Below, piece after piece: positions 9,211-17,453 of a stretch of 64,000 nt of DNA. How positions within the stretch are numbered: the first letter of the stretch is position 1; the number at the start of each line of letters is the position of its first letter. A model generated the notes under the pieces. It ran no database searches. It saw only the letters and a list, made by a program, of their open reading frames with translations, and was not told the origin of the DNA. The position numbers were made by a program, and so were the translations under genes. The DNA comes from Meconema thalassinum (Eukaryota; Arthropoda; Insecta; Orthoptera; Tettigoniidae), in the NCBI GenBank assembly GCA_946902985.2, contig OX336389.2, positions 339,858,444-339,922,443 of the forward strand, given 5' to 3'.

Positions 9211-10640
9211 TAACACTGTTCCGTCTCGGAGCAGACACTTCCAACAGGGTGACGGTAGGAACAGCTCGGTCCTTCACGGCATCGTGAGTTGACGAAGAAG
9301 TAACAGTCCACCGTTTTCTGAGACACCACGTTTGTTCGGGGCCAGCAGCACACCAGAACTTCAATCCCAGTGCGTCGAAAGACTTCCTCTAGCATGCTTC
9401 TTACAATCCTCCAGTCCAATCCATCTAGTCCACAGCCCAACTTGGGTACAGCTAATTTGGATATGCTTCGCTCCAGTAGGTGCTCCCGCATAGCAAGTAG
9501 GCTATCCCAGATGGCGTGATAGGAGGGCTTCAGATGGGAAAGTTCTTTCGTCACCAGATAGAACAGCGATCGCTCGTTCCTGGTTAAGCACAACACGTCC
9601 CCGACACGAGGCTCTTGGCGCTGTAGCTCTTCAATCCCGCCGTATTTCCGCCGGAATACCTGGGCGATTCCCTGGCTCATCCTCAGGTCCTTGGCCACAC
9701 AGTGAGCCAAGGCATACTCACTGGTGGTTTGGAATAAATCTCGTCGAATCTCGGTAGTGACGCCATAACGAACCTTTCGGCATTGAGCCATGAACTCTTC
9801 GAAGGATCGTTCTGCTTCTGGCAATCGACAGATACGAGCGTGTTGTACGTGCCCCTCGTCGTCGTTGTCGCCCAGGAACGGTGCCAGCCGATTGAAATGG
9901 ACCACTCGAGGTTTGCCATTCGGTCTTCTCCTGATACGATAGACGACGTCGTTGATCCTCTTCAGTACCTCGTATGGTCCGTCCCAAGAGCGTTGTAGCT
10001 TCGGAGAGAACCCTCGCCGCCTTTTTGGGTCGAAAAGCCAGACTAGATCTCCTGCTTGGTACCCTCCTGATTCGGCTCTTAGGTCGTAACGCTCCTTCAT
10101 CCGGTCGCTCGCATTCTGGGTGTTAGCGCGAACTCGGTCGTGAATGTCATTCATCCTTCGACGGAGGTCGGAGATGTAGTCCTCGCCAACAACGTCATCC
10201 TTAGGTTTGCAGCCGAACGTCAGGTCACACGGCAACCGCAGCTCTCGGCCAAACAGCACATTAGCCGGCGTTTGGCCAGTGGTCTCATGTATAGAAGAGC
10301 GGTATGCCAGTAGAAACAAGTGGAGAAACTTGTCCCAATCCCGCTGGTGGTCGGATACAATCTTGGACAGGTATTTCTCCATTGTTCTGTTCATGCGCTC
10401 CACCATGCCGTCGGACTGTGGATGCAGGGCAGTCGTTCTCGTTTTCCGGATCCCGAGAATCTGGCACAATTCCTGGAACACCGACGACTCGAAATTTCGC
10501 CCCTGGTCGGAATGCAATTCCAAAGGTACACCAAATCGGCTCACCAGCTCCCTTACTAGTGTCTCGGCAACCACCGCCGCCTCTTGATTGGGCAATGCAT
10601 ATGCCTCTACCCACTTGCTGAAATAATCTATTGCTACCAA
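9210..10640 (-). CDS. Gypsy Pol C-terminus: integrase core + TARG1-like macrodomain + CCCH finger
   Basis: This 476-residue open frame continues Pol after a small frameshift. Residues 1-130 are integrase core: Asp45 in HSDQGRNF and Glu81 in GMVERMNRT, 35 residues apart; the first catalytic Asp lies in the upstream frame. Residues 195-255 hold the GPY/F-type C-terminus (SWDGPYEVLKRI, VVHFNRLAPF). Residues about 296-431 form a macrodomain resembling the TARG1/OARD1 branch: LAHCVAKDLRMSQGIAQVF, KYGG, FYLVTKELSHLKPSY, and VPKLGCGLDGLDW. Lys365 and Asp406 sit where TARG1 has its catalytic Lys and Asp. A CCCH finger follows (C446-x7-C454-x5-C460-x3-H464). The domain would be expected to bind ADP-ribose or remove it from proteins; that is inferred from the family. 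There is no stop between integrase and macrodomain, so it belongs to the polyprotein. The initial Met is not a true start. Confidence 0.9.
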   Translation of the reverse strand: MVAIDYFSKWVEAYALPNQEAAVVAETLVRELVSRFGVPLELHSDQGRNFESSVFQELCQILGIRKTRTTALHPQSDGMVERMNRTMEKYLSKIVSDHQRDWDKFLHLFLLAYRSSIHETTGQTPANVLFGRELRLPCDLTFGCKPKDDVVGEDYISDLRRRMNDIHDRVRANTQNASDRMKERYDLRAESGGYQAGDLVWLFDPKRRRGFSPKLQRSWDGPYEVLKRINDVVYRIRRRPNGKPRVVHFNRLAPFLGDNDDEGHVQHARICRLPEAERSFEEFMAQCRKVRYGVTTEIRRDLFQTTSEYALAHCVAKDLRMSQGIAQVFRRKYGGIEELQRQEPRVGDVLCLTRNERSLFYLVTKELSHLKPSYHAIWDSLLAMREHLLERSISKLAVPKLGCGLDGLDWRIVRSMLEEVFRRTGIEVLVCCWPRTNVVSQKTVDCYFFVNSRCREGPSCSYRHPVGSVCSETEQC

Positions 10641-10647
10641 GATGTAT

Positions 10648-12918
10648 TTATTTCCACTCTGTCGTGGGGAAGGGGCCCGCTACATCGATGGCGATCCGTT
10701 CGAACGGTGCACCAACGTTGTACTGTCTCATCGCTGCTCTTCTCTTCTTCTGTGGCCCGTTCGCAGTGGCACAAACCACGCACTTTCTACACCATTCACG
10801 AACGTCGTCAGAGCAATTGAACCAGTAAAACCGCTCTCGGATTTTCTCTATGGTTTTCCGAACTCCAAGGTGCCCTCCGGACGTTCCATCATGCAGCAAC
10901 TGCACTATCTCGGATACCCTGTTTCGTGGAACAATAAGCTGTAGCCTCTCCTGAGTCCCATTCTCATTCTCCAGTACCCTCTTTAGAACCCCGTTTTCCA
11001 AAATCACGGAATTCCACTGAGCCCAGTAGGCTTTTACAGAGCGCGAGAAGGGAGCTACCTCTTCCCAGGTCGGTCGTTCCTCAGACTTCTTCCAACGCAG
11101 TAGGTGTTTTAAGTCCGGATCGTTTTCTTGGTCCTTACGGATTTCCTCATTCTGCCAGTGGTCGTCGGTCACAGTACTTCTTCTTACCGCTGCAATTTTG
11201 TCTTCCATCCGATTGCAGTGCTTGCAGTCTTGCGCGCACGGTCTCCTAGATAGAGCATCAGCATTTCTGTGTTTAAGACCAGCCCTGTGTTCAGAGTCGA
11301 AGTCATACTCCTCGAGCCTTTCGATCCACCTGGCTACCTGTCCCTCCGGGTTCTTGAAACTCAGAAGCCACGTAAGTGCTGCATGATCAGTCCGTAGAAT
11401 GAACTTCCTCCCGTAGAGGTACTTGTGGAAATGCTCCACCGACTTCACTACAGCAAGCAATTCCCTTCTAGTCACGCAGTAGTTCCTCTCCGGTTTAGAA
11501 AGAACCTTGCTGAAGTAAGCTATCACTCTTTCCTGCCCATCTTGCAGTTGGGAGAGCACGCTACCGATGCCCACATTGCTAGCATCGGTGTCCAAAACGA
11601 ACAGTCCTTCCGGTTGTGGGTAACTCAGGATAGGAGCATTGGTCAGTACCTCCTTCAGTTGTTCGAAAGCCTGTTGACAGGTTGTGTCCCACACAAAACT
11701 CCGGCCGTCTTCGGTAAGTCGAGTCAGAGGCTTCGCGAGATTAGCAAATCCTGGCACGAATCGACGGTAATAGGTGCATAGTCCGAGGAAACTCCTAACT
11801 TCGCGCTTATCCTTCGGTATTGGCCACTCCTTCACCGCGTTTATCTTCTCCGGATCTGCAGCAACCCCCTCTCCGGAAACAACGTGGCCCAGGTAATTAA
11901 CTTCTTTCCGAAAGAGGAAGCACTTCTTGGGGTTGAGCTTCAGGTTGGCTTGTTTTAGACGCAAGAACACCTGCTCCAAATTCTTTAGGTGGTCTTCAAA
12001 CGTCCTTCCGAGAACGATGATGTCATCCAAGTAGACCAAGCAGGTTTCCCAAGACAGCCCTTTTAAGACCCGCTCCATCAAACGTTCAAACGTAGCAGGG
12101 GCGTTACAGAGTCCGAACGGCATAACTGTGAAGTTCCACAGCCCCGAACCAATCGTAAAGGCGGTCTTCTCCTTGTCGTTGGGGTCCAACCCGACCTGCC
12201 AGTAGCCACTCTTGAGGTCCAATGTGGAGAAGATCGTGCTCCCACCCAAGGTGTCCAGGGTGTCATCGATGCGTGGTAGAGGATAACTGTCCTTTTTCGT
12301 CACATTGTTCAGCTGGCGGTAGTCTACGCAAAACCGCGTAGATCCATCTTTCTTCTTCACCAGAACCACTGGCGAGGCCCAGGGGCTGCTTGAAGGTTCA
12401 ATCACCCCATCGCGAGCCATATCGCTTATTATTCGCTCGGCTTCCTCTCGCTTGGCTAGTGGCAATCTTCTGGGCGTCTGGCGAATAGGTCTTGAGTCAC
12501 CCGTATCGATGCGATGTTGCACCACGTTCGTTCTTCCATTACCAGTCCCATCCTGGAAGGCATCTTTATGACGTTTGAGAAGTTCCCTTACCTCTCGGCT
12601 CTGCTCAGGATTTAGCTCTTGACACGCTGCCTCGATAAGACTGTCAAGCCACACTGAATGTATACCGGATGAGGAGGCAGCTGTTCGCACTTGGTGTACG
12701 ACGGAGGACACAGACGAACATATTCCCAGGCTGGTTCCTTCCCGAACGGTTACTGGGTGATCATGAAGGTTCATTACCCGCACAGGAATCTTCACCCCTG
12801 CACGAACCAAAGCTTTGGCTACCAGCATTCCATGTCCAGTTTTGTCTTCGCCAAACGTAGGCCCTACCATGACGACACAACCTTCAGGAATTTCACCGTC
12901 CAGCTTCCCTTCTACCAT
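10648..12918 (-). CDS. Gypsy Pol: RT, RNase H, integrase N-terminus
   Basis: A 756-residue open frame. RT spans about residues 150-330 with DGSTRFCVDYRQLN, the substrate-binding MPFGLCNAPATFERL and catalytic YLDD at 296-299. RNase H follows with Asp443-445 in DTDASNVGIGS, RREL near 485 and RTDHAALTWL near 510. The integrase zinc-binding HHCC region lies near 680-720 (GGHLGVRKTIEKIRERFYWF, CRKCVVC). The first integrase Asp is Asp745 in IAIDVAGPF. The frame ends at TAA 10648-10650, where a 2-base loss in an AG repeat shifts the reading out of phase with the downstream core. The apparent N-terminus is artificial: the true frame comes from protease, interrupted by the insertion at 12921-12975. 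Confidence 0.92.
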   Translation of the reverse strand: MVEGKLDGEIPEGCVVMVGPTFGEDKTGHGMLVAKALVRAGVKIPVRVMNLHDHPVTVREGTSLGICSSVSSVVHQVRTAASSSGIHSVWLDSLIEAACQELNPEQSREVRELLKRHKDAFQDGTGNGRTNVVQHRIDTGDSRPIRQTPRRLPLAKREEAERIISDMARDGVIEPSSSPWASPVVLVKKKDGSTRFCVDYRQLNNVTKKDSYPLPRIDDTLDTLGGSTIFSTLDLKSGYWQVGLDPNDKEKTAFTIGSGLWNFTVMPFGLCNAPATFERLMERVLKGLSWETCLVYLDDIIVLGRTFEDHLKNLEQVFLRLKQANLKLNPKKCFLFRKEVNYLGHVVSGEGVAADPEKINAVKEWPIPKDKREVRSFLGLCTYYRRFVPGFANLAKPLTRLTEDGRSFVWDTTCQQAFEQLKEVLTNAPILSYPQPEGLFVLDTDASNVGIGSVLSQLQDGQERVIAYFSKVLSKPERNYCVTRRELLAVVKSVEHFHKYLYGRKFILRTDHAALTWLLSFKNPEGQVARWIERLEEYDFDSEHRAGLKHRNADALSRRPCAQDCKHCNRMEDKIAAVRRSTVTDDHWQNEEIRKDQENDPDLKHLLRWKKSEERPTWEEVAPFSRSVKAYWAQWNSVILENGVLKRVLENENGTQERLQLIVPRNRVSEIVQLLHDGTSGGHLGVRKTIEKIRERFYWFNCSDDVREWCRKCVVCATANGPQKKRRAAMRQYNVGAPFERIAIDVAGPFPTTEWK

Positions 12919-13489
12919 TATGATGATGATAATTGTTGCTTTAAGGGGCCTAACATCGAGGTTATCGGCCCCAAACCTTCTACCATTACTTCACTACGTC
13001 CTGGCAGTACCATGTCCATCGCTGCTATCACCCGTACCGACGCGGCGTTCCTCTTCTGCAGCACTACCTCCTTGTTTCCGACTCTCAAAATTCCGCTTCC
13101 CAAGTCTAGTCCGAATTTGTACTTAGTCATGATGTCCATCCCGAGAATAACGTCCTCTTCCACCTCAGCGATCAGGACACGATGGCGAAACTGGGTATCA
13201 CCGATGATGAAGTCGACGACTGCCTCCCCTCGAACGTTGGCTGGCTCCCCCGTTGCTGTTCGCAGTGTCCATCTTGTGGGTGTTATTGCTCTTCTCACGA
13301 TGCCTGGTCGGATGATGGTCATTGTGGCCCCTGTGTCCAGCAGTAGGTCTCTGGGTTCTCCATCCACATGGCCACTGACAAAAATTGAGTTGGCTTGACG
13401 ACCCAGGGACGCGACGATAGCAGAAGTGGGGGCATTCCTGGTGTTGGCGCGGGTTGACAGTCGCCCCTTCCCATCAACCCTCTTTAGTT
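12918..13489 (-). CDS. Gypsy Pol: protease segment
   Basis: Open in the -1 frame relative to gag from the slippery site at about 13489. The aspartic protease active site is LLLDTGATMTII and the flap and second hydrophobic block is ILGMDIM. There is no good ATG: the first candidate is GTG at 13367, consistent with expression only as a Gag-Pol fusion. The frame ends abnormally (QQLSSS then stop) because it reads into a 55-bp inserted retroelement tail. The residues MVEG just before the insertion reappear at the start of the RT frame because the target site was duplicated. Confidence 0.88.
12921..12975 (-). mobile_element. 55-bp retroelement 3'-tail inserted in pol
   Basis: The segment (TGATGATGATAATTGTTGCT, then the TTAAGGGGCCTAACATCGAG core and GTTATCGGCCCC) matches the ends of the repeats at 53395 and 57000. 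It is flanked by a 13-bp direct duplication of gypsy sequence, CCTTCTACCATTA, at 12908-12920 and 12976-12988. The ATC/GAT-type tail marks the 3' end, so this is an extremely 5'-truncated insertion on the minus strand. The net gain of 68 bp is not a multiple of three and separates protease from RT. Confidence 0.9.
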
Positions 13490-13493
13490 TCCC
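13451..13493 (-). promoter_or_regulatory. Probable -1 ribosomal frameshift signal (gag-pol)
   Basis: The heptamer G GGA AAC (13493-13487, minus strand) is in gag frame and directly followed by the gag stop TAA (13486-13484). Six nucleotides after the heptamer a stem can form: GGGTTGA (13480-13474) with TCAACCC (13457-13451), with a 16-nt loop. A heptamer of form X XXY YYZ, a 6-nt spacer and a structure are the classic parts of -1 frameshifting. The protease frame is exactly -1 relative to gag and open across this point. Function is inferred; a pseudoknot partner was not worked out. Confidence 0.8.
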
Positions 13494-14807
13494 TGCGGCT
13501 GGTACTTGTTAGTCGTAAGTTTAGGGCATCGATCTCTGAGGTGCCCAACCTCCCCGCAGCCCCAGCACCTCGTCCGTTTCTTCTTGGTCTGCAAGGCTTG
13601 AAGAACTTTCTCCACGATTTCTTCTATGGAAAGCACAGGTTGGGCCTCCTTGTCTCCCTCCAGAGTTCGAATGCGGGCCTGGCTGCGCACGGATTGTTGA
13701 ACAGCCTCGAACTCAAGGGCTAGGGTCAAAGCATCATTCATCATTCAACGTTTTCGGGCGCGCCAGCTTCACAGCCCGCTGTGTCTCGGTCTCGCGGAGC
13801 CCGTCGAGAAACTTCTCGGTAGCAAGACTCTCGTAAACGTCGCTGGGCACTGTTGGGTAGGCGCTCCTAACAAGACGGACTATGTCTGCTTCAAACTCCT
13901 GTAGGCTCTCGTTAGGTCTTTGGCAGCGGTTTCTTAACTAGGAGCGATATAGCTGCTCCATGTGTCGATGTCCGAACCGCATTTCCAGTTTTTGAACAAG
14001 AACGTCGTAGTTCTGTCTCTCCGATAAGGGAACAGCTTGTAGGACTCGTAGGGCCTCTCCGCGCAGCGACAAGCTCAGCATTGCAGCTTTCGTGGCCTCT
14101 GACCACCCATTAATCATGGCGGCGGTCTCAAACAAGGTGAAGTATTCTTCCCATGCAGATTTCCCATCGAATGTTGGCAGGTCAGAACGCCCAACTGCGG
14201 GAACGGGTGCACGATCCATTGGCAAGTCAGTCCGCCCAGTGGCGAGAACAGGTAAACTCTCCTTACCTTCCGATGGTTCAGCAGCGGCAATGGTTTCGTT
14301 TCGTTGCTTGTCCTTATTTTGAAGCAGGGCGCTCGCAAGCTCGTCCTCCAACTTCCGCAGCGATCCTTGAAATTCCTCCCTCAGCTTCGCTTCCGTAGTG
14401 AGTGTTACTTCTCGAAGTTTCTTCTCAAGATTGGCATTATTTTCCATTATATTCCTTTCCATAATTTTGGAGTTTTCTACTATTTTCTTTTCTAAATTTT
14501 CCACATTGTCCGCCATTTTCTTTTCCAAAATTTCCACCACCTGGCCTATTTCGCAAGGAAGCTCAAAAAGGAATATATCTGGGTCCTCGCCTCCGTCCAG
14601 CAGTAACTGACGTAATCGCACTTGTAGCGTAGACTTTGTTCCCGTGGTATCAGCTTCTCTTTCTTCCAATTCCTGCCGTAATTCCGAAACCTTCAGTGCT
14701 GAAAGTTTTACTTTCCTTGTCGCCATTTTATAGTCCAAAATGCGAGACACACGGACAGTCAGCACACGATTAACCCGGTTTCCAGATGGTACACACAAAA
14801 CAGTCAC
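13484..14807 (-). pseudogene. Gypsy Gag, amber and 7-bp duplication
   Basis: The first segment (14807-13938) has a SAP-like stretch (KLSALKVSELRQELEERE), then a heptad-rich Lys/Glu/Asn coiled coil, a low-complexity linker and the capsid-like region (SAWEEYFTLFETAAMINGW). The likely true start is the ATG before ATRKVKLSALK rather than the upstream Met. An in-frame TAG at 13938-13940 interrupts it after MEQLYRS. The frame then continues with LRNRCQRPNESLQEF. A tandem AATGATG duplication near 13738-13752 shifts the frame. The last segment (13744-13484) has the nucleocapsid knuckle CWGCGEVGHLRDRC and ends at the frameshift site. Gag normally packages element RNA. Confidence 0.88.
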
Positions 14808-14896
14808 TAATAATTAACTATCGTACACACTTCCTTAAAGTAGGCCTTTTCAGAAGTACGCACTGTTGCATACAGAAGCACTCACGTATAACCTGA

Positions 14897-14914
14897 CCCT
14901 CACATCTGACACCA
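14897..14914 (-). other. Primer-binding site
   Basis: Two bases inside the 5' LTR the minus strand reads TGGTGTCAGATGTGAGGG. TGG pairs with a tRNA CCA end, and placement 2 nt from the LTR is normal for gypsy elements. I cannot assign the tRNA isotype without a tRNA set. Confidence 0.8.
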
Positions 14915-14916
14915 AT

Positions 14917-15704
14917 TGTTACGTTTTTAGGGTTCGTTAAAAATAGGTCAGGCTACAATGCACTAATACTTTATTTACACTAATGTTATTTACACTAATT
15001 CACACTAAATCAAATTATTTACACAAATTAGGCCTACTTACTCGCACACACACATACACAGAATTGCACTTTACACAGCTACAAGTCACTATTTATGTAC
15101 ACTGATCTCTACAAGTCTGTTTCTCTTGCAGTCACTATTTATCTTCCACAGTCACTATTTACACTATTTATTTCCACATTTATCTTCACACCCCGTCTTC
15201 ACTATTTACAGTCCTCCATTATTTATTTCCACTGGTCGTTCGGCACGGCACACGCCGACAGCGCGGACTCACTCAGGACTGACACTGACACTCTCTCGTG
15301 CACATCACCGGTATATAAACAATCGGCCTCTGGACTGGAATGTTCTGGGCGTCGCTACCTCTCGCGGCATTGAGTGTGTTCTAGTGGATTCTATGCTGGG
15401 ACCACCCAGTTCTTTCTAGTTGGCTGTTCCCAATCAGGTGGATTCTAGAACCCTCTAGCCCCTCCCAGCGATGTTCCGGATTGCCTTTCCTCTTCCAGTA
15501 GGTTCGAGAGACAGAATAGTCTGGTGGGTCTTGCGCCAATAGTATACCTGCTTCGTAGGGCTATTGTTATCCTGGCGGCCTTGGGAGGAGCTTACCCAAT
15601 TAGCCTGGCCGGACTGGCCATCCCGCATTGCTCACCCACCCCGCCTGCCCGTCACTACGAGGATAAAGAATGGCGACCGCTGGGCAATTCCACGAATCTT
15701 TACA
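14917..15704 (-). repeat. 5' LTR of gypsy element
   Basis: 788 bp, nearly identical to 8411-9198. In the minus-strand (transcribed) sense it should hold the promoter. A TTTATATA-like box lies near the middle, opposite the plus-strand TATATAAAC at about 15312, and several AATAAA motifs occur on that strand. These sites are only suggestive. Confidence 0.95.
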
Positions 15705-16495
15705 ATACACTTGTAACATTTTAAAATGTCGGAACATAACACTTATGCACATAATTAACTCGCGTGCCTGCTTAGCACATGCGAGGAACAATACGCCACG
15801 TCAAGACAGCTCAACTCACAGGTGATGTTTGCCGCGGGGAAGCACGTAGTATGACCAGGATGATTTCGCGAAGTTGCGCCTTATGCTTATTATTTGTACT
15901 TATTTACGAGAGTGAAGACTATTGGCTCTGTGACGAAACTTGGTACAGTTACCTTAATGTTTTTTTTCAAATCCTTCGTGCATTCGGTTCTATTCTCTAA
16001 ATTTTAGATACTGTTTCTTTATTTGTAACATAACTCTGTTGTGAGGGACATTGATGATCCACAGTACTTAGTAAAATCTATGATTGAAAAAAGTGAAGGA
16101 TGTTTCTTCAACTTCATTTAGGTCTCGTGCAAGAAATGCGAGAGACTATCTTAAATAGCATATCTGATTTTGAGCAAAAATACTGTGTTGATTCTGTAAC
16201 ATAAATTATGTGTCAGGGGTAGTGAAGTTCAAATTAGCTCAATGGCTCACCATTGTCATATTCAAGAAATATTAACCACAAATTACTTGCAAAGCTTTCT
16301 GACAGTACAGTACTATAGACCTGGCAGTATTGCAGAAAATGATACAGAATTAATTTGGCAACTAGCGAGAGCTATTCAGCAGGTACTTCACTCGGCAATA
16401 TGGGTTGTTAGAGGCGTGGGATGGAAATGACCAGGAGATTTAAGAAACGGAAGTTTTAAAAGGAACTGGATCAACTCTCCCTTTGGCCCGTATTA
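15705..16495. other. Spacer, no gene seen
   Basis: Moderately AT-rich, without recognisable coding or repeat structure beyond the ATAC duplication at its left edge. Confidence 0.4.
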
Positions 16496-17453
16496 CACGA
16501 CACTCGCTGGCAAGGAAGCTTTTGTGATGGCTGGTACAAAATCCTGTATGATTCTGTTCATCCTCACCTGCTTTTATGACGCACTAGCATATCGTGCGCC
16601 AAGTTGTAAGAAATATAACATGGAGGACGGTTGTTGTTTAAGGGTAATATTTGCTGTTGATTCACATTATTAACGCAAAGACGTCGTGAAGCTTACTTTA
16701 AAGTAAATTTGAATACATGGCCAGGTACTGAATGAATGCATTCCAGTCAATATTTAAGATCTAACTGGAATAATTGAATATTTAACCATACATGTTTATA
16801 AGAAGCGCAACACAGAGCTCCAGAGACCGTTGGAAGAGAGTGCGAGTGGTACCGTGCCCACTTTTTGTTTTGAAGATCCCGGGTTCAAGGCTATCCAACG
16901 GCGGAAAATTTTTCTTCCCCCCTTGTACAGCAAGATTTAAACTTGAATTTTATTCACATGATCTACGAGGACGATAGGGAATGGTGCTTTCCTCTCTCAT
17001 TTAAATTTCTATTTTCTCTAAATACTGTTCAAAACCATGGATGGGTACTGTTCGTGATAACTGCTCAGTATTTATCCCAGAAGAATAATAATAATGACAC
17101 GTTCTGTACTTACTGTTGCAGCAAGGGCTTTTCGCACAGACGCCGTTTAAGGAAAATATAGTTTTGTTCTAATGTATTTATTCATGGGCCTACCCACAAA
17201 ACAACTGAATTTGTTTATATTGGCATTAGGATCTCAACTAGAATGAGAGGAGCAATCCGATTGGTTGTACTGAAACTCCATGCAAACTGCTGGGAAAAAT
17301 GGCACCTTGTTCAATTTCGTGAGTTGTATGGAAGCTATCATGGAAGGCAGAACCTAGCATAGAAGGTACAAATCACATGGTATCCTGCTATCACGTCTAT
17401 ACCAGCACGTATATCCATACTGGTTGAAGCTTCCTTGTCAGGGAGTGTCATGT
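16496..17453. mobile_element. Possible decayed inverted-repeat transposon
   Basis: CACGACACTCGCTGGCAAGG AAGCTT at 16496-16521 is matched in reverse complement by CACATGACACTCCCTGACAA GGAAGCTT at 17453-17426, about 24 of 28 positions. Both ends are followed internally by a similar CTGGTA-containing stretch. No clear target duplication and no transposase remains are visible, so the superfamily is unknown. Confidence 0.45.

Larger units (their letters stand above)
8411..15704 (-). mobile_element. Ty3/gypsy LTR retrotransposon with macrodomain
   Basis: The 7294-bp element is oriented right to left. Two 788-bp LTRs (TG...CA ends) flank gag and pol and are bordered by ATAC on both sides (8407-8410 and 15705-15708), a 4-bp target duplication. 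The order on the minus strand is 5' LTR, PBS, gag (SAP-like segment, coiled coil, CCHC knuckle), -1 frameshift site, protease, RT, RNase H, integrase, macrodomain, CCCH finger, PPT, 3' LTR. No env is seen. The coding region has four lesions: a gag amber, a 7-bp duplication, a 55-bp insertion, and a small deletion in integrase. The LTRs differ at only about two positions. Confidence 0.95.

Noticed and set aside
12691..13398. 235-codon plus-strand frame
   Set aside because: Antisense to gypsy protease/RT and runs through the inserted repeat tail.
16860..16910. tRNA-like word CCCGGGTTCAAGGCT
   Set aside because: A box B resemblance only; no box A at proper distance and no SINE body.
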